A DNA stretch of 36,779 bases from contig JANXUC010000173.1 in assembly GCA_025352065.1 (NCBI GenBank), positions 1 through 36,779 of the forward strand. Reading direction: 5' to 3'. Position numbers and translations under genes: made by a program. This DNA is from Acidobacteriaceae bacterium (lineage in GTDB: Bacteria; Acidobacteriota; Terriglobia; Terriglobales; Acidobacteriaceae). This document shows, one piece after another, positions 1 through 8,300 of the stretch (within the stretch, counting starts at the first letter, position 1; every line of letters starts with the position of its first letter). The notes under the pieces were generated by a model, which was not told the origin of the DNA, did not search any database, and saw only the letters and a list, made by a program, of their open reading frames with translations.

Positions 1-2580
1 CATGCAACCGATTTGTTGTTCTGCATGCCAATTACAAAGTGCTTAAGCGGTGCGGATCAGCCCAAGCTTGATGATCGTGCCGCATTGGGGCGGCTGTATC
101 CGGTGACGCCGCAGAATCAGGGGAACTTCCCCGGCAAGACCTTGTTCTCAGCGACGACGGCTCGTATTCACGGCACTGTGTACTTCCCAGGCAGCGGCGT
201 ATCACCGGGGCAGGGCATGCAGGGCGTGAACATTGTGGCGCGCTGGATTGACCCTCGGACCCTGCAGCCGTCGCGAACGTTTGTAGCAACGTCAGTCTCC
301 GGATTTCTGTATCGCGGCAACGCTGGGAACTCGATCACGGGCCCCCTTGATGCGACTGGGACGCCGTTCAACCAATGGGGCTCCGACGATCCTACCTGGC
401 AAGGCTTCTTCGACCTGGCAGGTTTGGAATTCCCGGACGGCAGCATCAACACCAGCTACGAGATAACGGTGGAGACGGTGGACCCCCTGTTGTCGTCAAC
501 GGTTGGGCCGTATGCTCCGCTGCAGGTGAATCCATCCGGCGCGTGGGTTCCGGTGGTTGTACCAGTAAGCCTGGGAGGAGATGCGCTGCAAGACCTTGTG
601 ATGGCAGGTGCGGCAGTACAGACTCTTAGCAGGCTTGATTCGCAGGATTATCTGAATCCGGCAGCTGTTCCGCGCGGCGAATGGGTGAGCGAATTCAACC
701 TGGCTGACAGCACAAACTACTACTGGATCTCGGCGCAGGCCAATCGGACTCTGTCCGTTGAGGTGGAAGCGGTCGACGAAAACGGGAATGCAACGGAGAA
801 CAAGGCTCAACCGGTGATTGGTATGTGGTCCATGGCCGCTCCTCCGGGTACACCACCACCGGCATTGACGCCGAGCCCATTTAACGCGGGAACCTATGCC
901 GAGACTCGACTGGACGCGCAACTATTTCAAAGCACCAGCTACCGCATTGGCGTGACCGACTGGCGCGGAGATGGCCGTCCCGACTACGAGCACCACCTGC
1001 GGGTGCTGTACGGAGACTTTGTGACCCCAGACCGCATCAGTGTGGCTGGTAGCGAGGCTGTACGGGTGCAGGGACTGGGCTTCCGTCCGGGGATGGTAGG
1101 TGTTGTGGGGAGTGTCGCGGCACCGATTGTGAACTTTACCGCGAACCAGGTGCTGCTGTTAACGCCTGCCTTGGCGGATGGGCTACAGACGGTGGTGGTT
1201 ACCGATCCGACAACTGGCGGATTCACCACACTGACAGACGCGATTACGGCAGGCGCGGGGGCTACGGATGCAATCCTCCTGCTTCCTGTGCCGAACCCTG
1301 CTATCCCGGTGGGGGGCACAACGCCGAACGCTTTGCAGTTTCTGATCGTGCAGGTGGATGGGACAACACCAGTCCCGGGAGCGACCGTGGCTTTGAGCAC
1401 GACAAACGGACTCACGCTGGAGGCTTGCGGCGGGGCAAGCGGATGTTCCGTAGTTAGCGACGGGAGCGGACGCGTGGTGACCAACGCGAGCGTGACTTTA
1501 GTGGGTCCAGGACTGGTGACCGCGCAGCTGGCGCCAGCCAGCTATTCAAACCCCTCCACGGTAGTCACTACAGTGACAGGGACGGCAACCTCGCTCGACA
1601 TTGCGGCCGTAGGGCAGATTGTCGAGGTGGAGCAAGGCGCTACGCTGAGCGTGCCGCTGATGGCCCGCGTGCTCAACAACGGGAACCCTTTACCCGGGCG
1701 CCAGATCAATTTCCAGGTGGCCGTAGGCCGGGGTGTGCTCAACGCCGCCTCCGTAACGACGGACGCAAACGGCAACGCCACCAATGCGCTGGCCTTCACA
1801 CGAGTTGCAGTCGATGTTCAGGTAACTGCATGCGTGGCACCCCTGAACGCGCCATGCAAAACATTTTCCGTGGGGGTGGTGCCGATCGCGGCGCTACGAA
1901 TTGAGGCCGTCAGTGGACTGCAGCAAACTACCACCGAAGGACAGATACCGCAGCCTGTGATTGTTCGGATTACCGATGGAGCTTTTCCACCGAATCCGGT
2001 ATTTGGGGCGAATGCAACGTTTCAAAGCGTGCTCTCCCGAGGCGGCGATGACGGCCATACGATTATTGTCGACGGTGAAGTGGTCTACCAGCCATCCGAC
2101 CCTGCGATACTGGGGGCAGCGAAGGCGCTTCTGACCTCCGACATCCATGGCATGGCACAGTTGGCTCCCTGGGCGTCTCAGATTCGGGCGGGCGAGGCTG
2201 TTGGAGGATTTGTATCGGCCGATTCAGGGGCACAGATCGTGTTTTCTTTGCAGGTACTGCCGCAAATAGTCGGCGGTGGATTGCCGGGAAGGTCAAGGCG
2301 GAACGGGAAGCCAGCGGGATATTCTTCCCCTTTGTCGAGTTTCCAGAACGTTGGCGGAGCGGGGTTCGTCTTTTCGGAGCTTATTGTGGATGCCAAGGCC
2401 GATCCGGCGATCGAACCGGCGGCCAGCGCGGTAAGCGACCGGCTTGCTACTCCGGCATTCCCGGAACCTGTTGACGACGTGGCGCCAGCAAAGCCGGATG
2501 CGGTTTCTCCCGCCGGAAAGAGGCCCTCGGGAACCAGCTGCTCCCAGTGTGCTGCGAAAGCTTGTTCGCTGCTTGAGTGA
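1..2580 (+). CDS. Large secreted protein with Ig-like repeats, 3' part only
   Basis: The reading frame is open from base 1, so the true start lies outside the window; 859 residues are visible. The first ~37 residues, ending in LDDRAALGRLYP, resemble the end of a matrixin-like metalloprotease domain; this is inferred because the HExxH motif would lie upstream. Next comes a carboxypeptidase-regulatory-like beta segment (from ARIHGTVYFPG), then an IPT/TIG-like domain around residues 343-410 (SVAGSEAVRVQGLGFRPGM), then two or three bacterial Ig-like (Big_1 type) segments to about residue 760. The tail is rich in Pro, Ala and Asp and ends with a small Cys cluster (CSQCAAKAC). It is probably exported and acts at the cell surface or outside; substrate unknown. 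It converges with the S9 peptidase gene downstream. Confidence 0.8.
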   Translation, partial: HATDLLFCMPITKCLSGADQPKLDDRAALGRLYPVTPQNQGNFPGKTLFSATTARIHGTVYFPGSGVSPGQGMQGVNIVARWIDPRTLQPSRTFVATSVSGFLYRGNAGNSITGPLDATGTPFNQWGSDDPTWQGFFDLAGLEFPDGSINTSYEITVETVDPLLSSTVGPYAPLQVNPSGAWVPVVVPVSLGGDALQDLVMAGAAVQTLSRLDSQDYLNPAAVPRGEWVSEFNLADSTNYYWISAQANRTLSVEVEAVDENGNATENKAQPVIGMWSMAAPPGTPPPALTPSPFNAGTYAETRLDAQLFQSTSYRIGVTDWRGDGRPDYEHHLRVLYGDFVTPDRISVAGSEAVRVQGLGFRPGMVGVVGSVAAPIVNFTANQVLLLTPALADGLQTVVVTDPTTGGFTTLTDAITAGAGATDAILLLPVPNPAIPVGGTTPNALQFLIVQVDGTTPVPGATVALSTTNGLTLEACGGASGCSVVSDGSGRVVTNASVTLVGPGLVTAQLAPASYSNPSTVVTTVTGTATSLDIAAVGQIVEVEQGATLSVPLMARVLNNGNPLPGRQINFQVAVGRGVLNAASVTTDANGNATNALAFTRVAVDVQVTACVAPLNAPCKTFSVGVVPIAALRIEAVSGLQQTTTEGQIPQPVIVRITDGAFPPNPVFGANATFQSVLSRGGDDGHTIIVDGEVVYQPSDPAILGAAKALLTSDIHGMAQLAPWASQIRAGEAVGGFVSADSGAQIVFSLQVLPQIVGGGLPGRSRRNGKPAGYSSPLSSFQNVGGAGFVFSELIVDAKADPAIEPAASAVSDRLATPAFPEPVDDVAPAKPDAVSPAGKRPSGTSCSQCAAKACSLLE

Positions 2581-2622
2581 GTGTGGTGGGACGAGAGTGA
2601 TTGTATTGGGACAACTAAGAGC

Positions 2623-2642
2623 GGCGAGCAGGAATGCTCGCC
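2623..2642. repeat. Palindromic repeat, copy 1 (8-bp stem, GGAA loop)
   Basis: The sequence GGCGAGCAGGAATGCTCGCC is a perfect 8-bp inverted repeat around a GGAA loop, followed by CTACA. An identical 20-mer with the same CTACA flank lies at 35734-35753. It sits between two convergent genes and could end transcription, but no T-run follows. A REP-like dispersed element is the best reading. Confidence 0.7.
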
Positions 2643-2722
2643 CTACAAGGGCTTGGGGAGGGCTCGACTGAGCGAACTCCGCGCAACACGGGCATTGCCC
2701 TACCGTAAGCTTGAGTGAGGCG

Positions 2723-3523
2723 CTACTTCTTGTTTTTGGCCGAATCTCCTATCCACTGGTCGACCCAGTCGTTGACTGTTTTGTACCAGAGCTGGCTGTT
2801 CTGCGGCTTTAATACCCAGTGACCTTCGTCGGGGAAATAAAGCATCTTCGAAGGCACGTTCATGCGCTGCAGGGTTGTGAAAAGCTGGAAGCCTTCGGAA
2901 ACGTCGAGGCGGTAGTCTTTCTGGCCGTGGACGACGAGCGTTGGAGTCTTGAAGTTCTTTGCAAAGAGATGAGGCGACCATTTTGTATACATCTCGCGAT
3001 TGGTGTAGGGAGTGCCTTTGAATTCCCAATCGTTGAACCACTGCTCTTCGGTGGTGCCCCAGGCGGAGTCGGTGTTGAACATGCCGTCGTGCGAGACGAG
3101 GCACTTGAAGCGATTGGTGTGACCGAGAATCCAGTTGATCATGTAACCGCCGTAGCTGGCGCCGAGGGCGCACTCGCGGTCTTTGTCGATAAACGGGAAA
3201 TGCTGTTCGGCGTAGTCGAGACCCTTCATGATGTCTTCGTAGGCGCGGCCACCCCAGTCGCCGTTGATGTCGTCGATAAACTTCTGTCCGTAGCCGGTCG
3301 AGCCGCGCGGGTTGACTTGCAGGACGACATAGCCGTTAGCAGCGAACAGTTCGGCGTTCCAGCGGTAGGACCAGTCGTCTCCCCAAGCGCCTTGCGGGCC
3401 GCCGTGGATTAGGAGCTTCACGGGGTATTTCTTCTGAGGATCGAAGTTGGGTGGCTTGATTAGGAAGCCTTGGACTTTAGCTTTTTCCGCGCCTTCGAAC
3501 CAGAAGGTTTCTAGCGGGGACAT
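2723..3523 (-). CDS. S9 family peptidase, C-terminal catalytic part (frameshifted gene)
   Basis: This 266-residue frame holds the alpha/beta-hydrolase domain of a prolyl-oligopeptidase/acylaminoacyl-peptidase (S9) enzyme. The nucleophile serine is in GASYGGYM, the aspartate in GQKDYRLD and the histidine in DEGHW, so the catalytic triad is intact. HGGPQGAWGDDWSYRWN supplies the usual oxyanion-side HGGP motif. The frame is open upstream of its first ATG to 3589 and there encodes ALTHLNDALLSQVE, which is typical propeller-to-hydrolase linker. The N-terminal propeller lies just upstream in another frame, ending at 3526. The two parts are therefore one gene broken by a frameshift, not an independent gene. 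The TAGAAATG junction could permit weak reinitiation. Confidence 0.75.
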   Translation of the reverse strand: MSPLETFWFEGAEKAKVQGFLIKPPNFDPQKKYPVKLLIHGGPQGAWGDDWSYRWNAELFAANGYVVLQVNPRGSTGYGQKFIDDINGDWGGRAYEDIMKGLDYAEQHFPFIDKDRECALGASYGGYMINWILGHTNRFKCLVSHDGMFNTDSAWGTTEEQWFNDWEFKGTPYTNREMYTKWSPHLFAKNFKTPTLVVHGQKDYRLDVSEGFQLFTTLQRMNVPSKMLYFPDEGHWVLKPQNSQLWYKTVNDWVDQWIGDSAKNKK

Positions 3524-3525
3524 TT

Positions 3526-4932
3526 CTACCTGGGAGAGGAGGGCATCGTTGAGGTGGGTGAGGGCTTTTCTATGAATGTGTCGCAGCGGTCAACCGTGTA
3601 GCCGTTCTGATCTCTGAACCCATGGTCAACGGGGCAATTGGATCTGCCGCTAAAGGTGGTTCCATATATCTCATTTGGGGACGTCAGCGACATTCGTGTA
3701 AATAACAGCCTGCCGTCATTTGGAACCACGCTTAGATCGTCGTTATATCCCCCAACCATCACCCTAGGCTTTTTGTCGTCGACCCCAATCATGTAAACCG
3801 GCGCTTCCCCGAAGTTGTCGCCGGAAAAAAGCACCGCTGGTGAATCCAAATTCCACGCAATCGTACCGATCCAACGATCAAAATCCTCCGTCAGGTTCTT
3901 TTTCTCTCCCGTCTTCCGGTTATACAGCATCAGACGAAATTGATCGCTCTCGTACCCCGGACGCTTCTGGGCGCGGTAGGCGATGTATTTGCCGTCGGAA
4001 GAATAGAGCGGGGTGGAATCGCTGGCGGGGTTGTCGGCGGTGATGTTTTTCGCCGTTTGCGAAGAGCTGACAGGCGAGGCGCCTGTCGCTACGTTGGGTG
4101 TCGTTGCGTTAATCGGGACAATCCAGAGGTCATTGTTGGTGCTGGTGGCTTCGACCTTGTCGTGGTTGGAGGTGTAGCAAAGCTCTTGTCCATCAGGCGC
4201 GATCACGTAGTTGTCCTGGCCGCCTAGACTGAAGACGGGGGAATCGTAGTCACCAGGTGTTAAATCGCGAGGCGTGTTATCCTCAGCAGCGGCATCGGCG
4301 GCAACGACGAAAAGATGGCTGCGCTTGCCTTCTTGATAAGCGTTCCAATGACGGTACAACAGCCGCGTAAAAACCTGCGCCTTTACTTTAGACTTGGCGA
4401 CTTCATCGAGTTTCTTTGCATTGCAGGCTGCGCCTTCCGCAGGCGATCCAACACATTCCGGAAAAACGCTCGACACAAAAACAATATTCTTGCCATCGGG
4501 CGACCAGATGGGGCCGTCGGCTTCAGTGGCGAGCGAGGTGAAGCGGTGGGTTGCCGTCACAGTAGCAGTGGCGCTATCGAAATCGGCGATCCAGACTTGC
4601 TGGCCGCCCCCTTTGGACGACAAAAACAGGAAGCGCTTGCCGTCGGGCGACCAGCGAGGGCGGTCGGCGTCCTGGTCGGCAATGATCTCGCGCGACTCTC
4701 CGCCCGCCGTAGGGACGATCCACACATGCGGCGTTTTCGTATTGGCTTCCAGGCTGACATCAACCACCGAGAAGGCCACCCATTTCCCGTCGGGCGAAGG
4801 CACCGGCTCGGCGACACGCTTGAGCTTCATCATGTCTTCAAACGTGAAGGGATGCTTGCTTTGGGCTTCGAGATGAACCGAAAGGACCACCGGGGCGACA
4901 AAAAGCAGAGCTAGCAGAATGAAACGGCGCAT
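3526..4932 (-). CDS. S9 family peptidase, N-terminal beta-propeller part (frameshifted gene)
   Basis: This 468-residue frame starts with a signal peptide (MRRFILLALLFVAPVVLSV...EAQ) and continues as a WD40/PD40-like beta-propeller with repeated SPDGK, WSPDG and LYSSDGK motifs. That is the substrate-gating half of a secreted S9 peptidase that cleaves peptides. GGAGG lies just before the ATG and supports the start. After NEIYGTT (about 3650) the frame runs through about 40 residues that do not look like the family and then stops. The catalytic half continues from 3589 in another frame. The disruption must lie between roughly 3530 and 3650; an indel, a small insertion or a sequencing error are all possible. 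The gene is divergent from the LolA-like pair. Confidence 0.75.
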   Translation of the reverse strand: MRRFILLALLFVAPVVLSVHLEAQSKHPFTFEDMMKLKRVAEPVPSPDGKWVAFSVVDVSLEANTKTPHVWIVPTAGGESREIIADQDADRPRWSPDGKRFLFLSSKGGGQQVWIADFDSATATVTATHRFTSLATEADGPIWSPDGKNIVFVSSVFPECVGSPAEGAACNAKKLDEVAKSKVKAQVFTRLLYRHWNAYQEGKRSHLFVVAADAAAEDNTPRDLTPGDYDSPVFSLGGQDNYVIAPDGQELCYTSNHDKVEATSTNNDLWIVPINATTPNVATGASPVSSSQTAKNITADNPASDSTPLYSSDGKYIAYRAQKRPGYESDQFRLMLYNRKTGEKKNLTEDFDRWIGTIAWNLDSPAVLFSGDNFGEAPVYMIGVDDKKPRVMVGGYNDDLSVVPNDGRLLFTRMSLTSPNEIYGTTFSGRSNCPVDHGFRDQNGYTVDRCDTFIEKPSPTSTMPSSPR

Positions 4933-4976
4933 AAGGCCTCCACGAACAGGTAAGTGTAGCCGATCCTGGTTGTGGA

Positions 4977-5077
4977 GGCACGGGCGTCCTCGCCGGTGCG
5001 GTCATGGAAAGTCTAGCTCCATGGAGAAACATCGTCCCCGCCCTGCGGGCGTAAGCACGGGCGAGGACGCCCATGCC
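4977..5077. repeat. Pair of inverted REP-like hairpins in a divergent promoter region
   Basis: Two 23-base arms, 4977-4999 and 5055-5077, are reverse complements at 21 of 23 positions, with core GGCGTCCTCGCC in the first and GGCGAGGACGCC in the second. Each arm is also close to a self-hairpin (GCACGGGCG...CGCCGGTGC). The arrangement of two inverted palindromes with a 55-base spacer resembles a BIME-type REP pair. It occupies the region between the divergent S9 peptidase and LolA-like genes, so promoters must flank or overlap it. Confidence 0.65.
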
Positions 5078-5164
5078 TTGATCGGCATCGATAAACCTTT
5101 CCCGCGCAGACTGCATCTACAATACTTAAAGGGAAACCTTTTTCGTGTTAGGACTGCCTTTACT

Positions 5165-6001
5165 ATGAAGAACCTCATCCGACTCGCCACCTTCCTGCTG
5201 CTGCCGTTGCTTGCACTCTCCATCCGCGCTGACCAGTCAGAAGGTCCGCTCGACCCGGCTAAGCCCGTTGGCATTACGCCAGAGGAAGTCATTCAACGCT
5301 TCGCGGCGAAAGAAAAAGAATTCAAGCAGGCACGCGAGCGCTACACCTTTCGCCAGACCGTAAAGGTGCAGGCTATGGACGGCGATACGGTCAAAGGTGA
5401 GTACGCGGAAACTTTCGACGTGTTGGCCGATGACCAAGGCCGCCGCGTCGAGCATGTTGTTTTCGCGCCGCAATCCTCCATTGAGCAAGGCGGGCTCACC
5501 ATCACCAAAGAGGACCTCTCCGACTTGCGCGACCGGCTGCCGTTTGTTCTTACCAGCGATGAAGTTCGCGAGTATGACATTCTCTACATTGGCCAGCAGC
5601 AGCAGGATGAGTTGCATACTTACGTTTTCGATATTGCGCCTAAGCAAATTGAAAAAGGGAAACGGTATTTTCAGGGGCGTATTTGGGTCGACGATCACGA
5701 TTTCCAGATCGTGAAGACCAACGGAAAAACGGTGCCCGACATCCGCAAGAAAAATAAGTATGAGGAAAATCTGTTCCCCGCCTTCACGACCTGGCGCGAG
5801 CAGATTGACGGCAAGTACTGGTTCCCGACCTACACTCTGGCGGACGATACACTGCATTTCTCCGGCGGCGATATCCGGATTCGCGAGATTCTGCGCTACG
5901 AAAACTACAAGCGCTTCGGATCGAATTCACGAATCATTTATGAAGGCGAAGAACTACCCAAGGGCCAAACGCCGCCAGACCCAGATAAGAAACCGCACTA
6001 G
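5165..6001 (+). CDS. Exported LolA-like protein, paralog 1
   Basis: A 278-residue protein with a clear signal peptide (MKNLIRLATFLLLPLLALSIRA) after the ATG at 5165. The frame is open further upstream, but those codons run through the palindromic repeat and precede the signal peptide, so 5165 is preferred. The body resembles the outer-membrane lipoprotein-sorting (LolA/MucB-like) beta fold common in Acidobacteria, with the conserved stretches GRIWVDDHDFQIVK, FTTWREQIDGKYWFPTY and DDTLHF. Such proteins are predicted to sit in the periplasm and may bind lipid or lipoprotein; no enzymatic motif is visible. A close paralog follows 75 bases downstream, so the pair is probably co-transcribed. Fold assignment is by pattern only. 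Confidence 0.8.
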   Translation: MKNLIRLATFLLLPLLALSIRADQSEGPLDPAKPVGITPEEVIQRFAAKEKEFKQARERYTFRQTVKVQAMDGDTVKGEYAETFDVLADDQGRRVEHVVFAPQSSIEQGGLTITKEDLSDLRDRLPFVLTSDEVREYDILYIGQQQQDELHTYVFDIAPKQIEKGKRYFQGRIWVDDHDFQIVKTNGKTVPDIRKKNKYEENLFPAFTTWREQIDGKYWFPTYTLADDTLHFSGGDIRIREILRYENYKRFGSNSRIIYEGEELPKGQTPPDPDKKPH

Positions 6002-6076
6002 CCCAATCGGCCACTACTCTGCCGGGAAGGGCGCTGTCCCTTGCGGTCCCTGGGAGGCGACCTCTAGACTGAGGCC

Positions 6077-6838
6077 ATGATCTCTTTCCGTGTTCCGTTG
6101 CCTTTTGTAGCTTTGTGTGTGCTTCTCGGATGCGTCGCTTTCGCCCAAGACCGCGGCGAGGGGACGTTGGATCCGGCTGTTCCAAAAGACATAACTGCGG
6201 CCCAAATCATTCAGCGCTGTACCGCCAAGGAAACAGAAGTCCAAGCCATCCGCCGAGGCTACACCTTCCGGCAAAACATCAAAGCACACACCATCGATGG
6301 TGACGGCAAGGTCGCGAGCGAATATCAGCAGGTTGCGGACATGCACTACGACGAGAAAACACAGTGGAGCAAGACGGTTGTCTTTGCGCCGCAACCCAGC
6401 TTGCCCATGTCCAAAGAAGATTTGCTCGATCTCGACACGCGGCAGTCTTTTACGATTGGCACCGATGAACTGCGCGAATACAACGTGACTTACGTGGGGC
6501 AACAGCGGCTGGATGAATTGCATTGCTACGCTTTTGATGTCGCTCCCAGACAGATGGAAAAGGGCCGCCGATATTTCCAAGGGCGGATTTGGGTGGACGA
6601 TCACGATTTCCAAATCGTGAAGAACACCGGCAAGTCCGTTCCCGACATCCGCATTCAACACAGGAAACGCGTGGACGAGAATCTATTTCCCAAATTCACG
6701 ACATGGCGCGAACTGATAGACGGGAAATACTGGTTCCCGACCTACTCTTCCGTCGACGACACGCTACACTTCGCCCACGGCGATACGCACATCAAAGAAG
6801 TGTTGAAGTTTACCGGTTACAAGGGGAAAGGGTTGTGA
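6077..6838 (+). CDS. Exported LolA-like protein, paralog 2
   Basis: A 253-residue protein beginning with a signal peptide (MISFRVPLPFVALCVLLGCVAFA); the Gly-Cys in this stretch leaves a lipoprotein signal possible. It is collinear with the upstream gene over its whole length. Shared stretches are GEGTLDPA/SEGPLDPA, YTFRQ, RYFQGRIWVDDHDFQIVK, ENLFP.FTTWRE and DGKYWFPTY. It lacks the C-terminal extension of paralog 1 (EGEELPKGQTPPDPDKKPH). The pair arose by tandem duplication and has diverged, most in the N-terminal half. The role is inferred to be periplasmic lipid or lipoprotein binding. A strong hairpin starts at its stop codon. Confidence 0.8.
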   Translation: MISFRVPLPFVALCVLLGCVAFAQDRGEGTLDPAVPKDITAAQIIQRCTAKETEVQAIRRGYTFRQNIKAHTIDGDGKVASEYQQVADMHYDEKTQWSKTVVFAPQPSLPMSKEDLLDLDTRQSFTIGTDELREYNVTYVGQQRLDELHCYAFDVAPRQMEKGRRYFQGRIWVDDHDFQIVKNTGKSVPDIRIQHRKRVDENLFPKFTTWRELIDGKYWFPTYSSVDDTLHFAHGDTHIKEVLKFTGYKGKGL

Positions 6839-6874
6839 ATTGGACGAATTTGCAACGGCAAATCCGCCCAATTC
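6837..6874. terminator. Long hairpin between convergent genes
   Basis: GAATTGG (6837-6843) pairs with CCAATTC (6868-6874), and inside it ATTTGC (6848-6853) pairs with GCAAAT (6858-6863) around an AACG loop. The two stems are separated by a 4/4 internal loop. It overlaps the stop codon of the LolA-like paralog and lies before the end of the convergent receiver gene. No T-run follows on either strand, so intrinsic termination is uncertain. Confidence 0.5.
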
Positions 6875-6884
6875 CAAAACGCTC

Positions 6885-7361
6885 CTAGCTAGCGACCGTA
6901 AAGGAAGCCCGCTGCCTGGATTGTTTCGAAGTTGATCCGGACAAGCGCGCCGGATTTTCCATTATGTGAACAAATGGAGGCTTTCGGGCGGCTTCCCGAC
7001 CCGTCAGACTCCGCATCAGTTCCACCAATTCGTCGAGAGGCGCGCTCTTCGCGATAGCACCGTCCAGGAAGTTCCGCGCCTCTTCCACCAACGATTCGCA
7101 ATCGGACACGACTACCACGGGCAAGCCGGGTATCCGACGCTTGAGTTCCACCGCTAGTTCGAAACCGCTGATCTCCTTGTCTCGAACCTCAAGATCGTGA
7201 GCGACCAGCACTGCATGGGTTTGTGAGGAGTGAAGAAACTCGAAGGCCGAACTGCTGCTCGTCGCCAGATCCACCGTAAATCCGTGACTGCGCAACAGCG
7301 CCTGATAGAGGACGCCAAAACCGGCGTCACTCTCAACACACAACAAACGAACATGGGTCAT
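6885..7361 (-). CDS. Single-domain response regulator (receiver)
   Basis: A 158-residue protein read from the ATG at 7361 (MTHVRLLCVESDAG); an upstream extension exists but does not look like the family. It has the receiver pattern: acidic pair ESD at 10-12, phospho-acceptor D56 in LVAHDLE, hydroxyl residue in VVVVSD, and lysine in IAKSAP. No DNA-binding or enzymatic output domain follows; the last ~30 residues are a basic, Ser-rich tail. It probably relays phosphate or binds a partner protein. No histidine kinase lies nearby, so its partner is unknown. Three TGTTAC half-sites precede the gene. Confidence 0.75.
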   Translation of the reverse strand: MTHVRLLCVESDAGFGVLYQALLRSHGFTVDLATSSSSAFEFLHSSQTHAVLVAHDLEVRDKEISGFELAVELKRRIPGLPVVVVSDCESLVEEARNFLDGAIAKSAPLDELVELMRSLTGREAARKPPFVHIMENPARLSGSTSKQSRQRASFTVAS

Positions 7362-7397
7362 AGCGGAGGTTGACCTTGTATTTTCTTTCACTGCATT

Positions 7398-7439
7398 TGT
7401 TACTACAAGGTGAAAGAGCAATGTTACTGCCATGTAACA
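7398..7439 (-). promoter_or_regulatory. Possible operator: TGTTAC half-sites upstream of receiver gene
   Basis: TGTTAC at 7422-7427 and GTAACA at 7434-7439 form a perfect 6-6-6 inverted repeat, and another TGTTAC lies at 7398-7403. They lie 37-78 bases upstream of the receiver start codon, a usual place for a repressor or activator site. The binding protein is unknown; this rests on symmetry only. Confidence 0.35.
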
Positions 7440-7681
7440 ATTCATCCATGTGGAAAAAGAAAAGGTTCTTTTGGATACCTCCTTAAAGACGCATTCCCGG
7501 GACGCCGTCTCAAATTCTTACAGACATTATGATCGGATCGAGGGCAATCGAGGGTAAATCATACGCGGGAGATGAGCGGAAATTACCTGTCGCGATCTGT
7601 CTCAACTTGACTTGTGGCTCACAAACCTGGAAAGGCGGCCGCCTTGCTCAAATTGCGATCAAAGTTCAAGCAAGAACCAAA
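7440..7681. other. Intergenic stretch without recognised gene
   Basis: Together with 7362-7439 this makes about 320 bases between the receiver start and the end of the HNH gene. It contains a short direct repeat ATCGAGGG (twice, near 7545-7560) and a 10-base palindrome GGCGGCCGCC (near 7636). I see no credible coding frame, RNA gene or terminator. Confidence 0.5.
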
Positions 7682-8281
7682 TCAATAAAACAGATATTTC
7701 CGCCACTTGTCGTCGGAATGACCCATCATGCGCATGATGTGACGGCTGGTGTGCAAATTGAACGAGCGCGGCTCACGAAACAATTTCATGTTGGCTTCGT
7801 GCGGCAGCTGATTGCCTTTGCGACGATTGCATCCGTGGCAGCAAGCCACCAGATTTTCCCAGGAAGACGCACCACCGCGTGAGCGCGGCAGGACGTGATC
7901 CAGAGTTAAGTCACCCGCCCCGAGAATCGTTCCGCAATATTGGCATGTGTTTCGATCTCGTAACAGAATATTTTTACGCGAGAGCGCTCGCGTCTGGTGT
8001 GGAATTCGGCGATACTCCAGCAGGCGAATCACAGAAGGGATGCGCATGGCCACGCGGGCGGCGTGCATGTAGTTCCCATTCTCTTCTTCAGCGCGCGCTA
8101 CGCCCTTCAGCACAAGAATGATGGCGCGACGCGCCGCACACACGTTGATGGGCTCATAGGAGGCGTTGAGCACCAGAACGGGCGCGTGCAGCGGCATATG
8201 AGGTTCGTGATACACCACCGCCTCGGGATGCGCGTGGCCGCTTCCCTGTGAGCTAATCGAGTTGTTCATTCTCAACGACAT
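7682..8281 (-). CDS. HNH endonuclease family protein
   Basis: A 199-residue protein with an N-terminal segment typical of bacterial HNH proteins ([20 protein letters not shown]) and a C-terminal HNH nuclease domain. CQYCG and CCHGCN give the zinc-binding cysteines, [13 protein letters not shown] carries the catalytic His, and WENLVACC carries the Asn. It should cut DNA with a single metal ion, but the target is unknown. It is a stand-alone chromosomal HNH protein, not part of a visible restriction or phage locus. The ATG at 8281 follows GAGGG at good spacing. It lies 19 bases after comF on the same strand, so co-transcription with comF is likely. Confidence 0.85.
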   Translation of the reverse strand: MSLRMNNSISSQGSGHAHPEAVVYHEPHMPLHAPVLVLNASYEPINVCAARRAIILVLKGVARAEEENGNYMHAARVAMRIPSVIRLLEYRRIPHQTRALSRKNILLRDRNTCQYCGTILGAGDLTLDHVLPRSRGGASSWENLVACCHGCNRRKGNQLPHEANMKLFREPRSFNLHTSRHIMRMMGHSDDKWRKYLFY

Positions 8282-8300
8282 TTTCCCAACCCTCTTGCGA

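Noticed and set aside
3524-3530. Programmed frameshift or stop-start reinitiation in the S9 gene
   Set aside because: No slippery heptamer is evident and the stretch before the stop does not look like the family, so a mutation or error is simpler.
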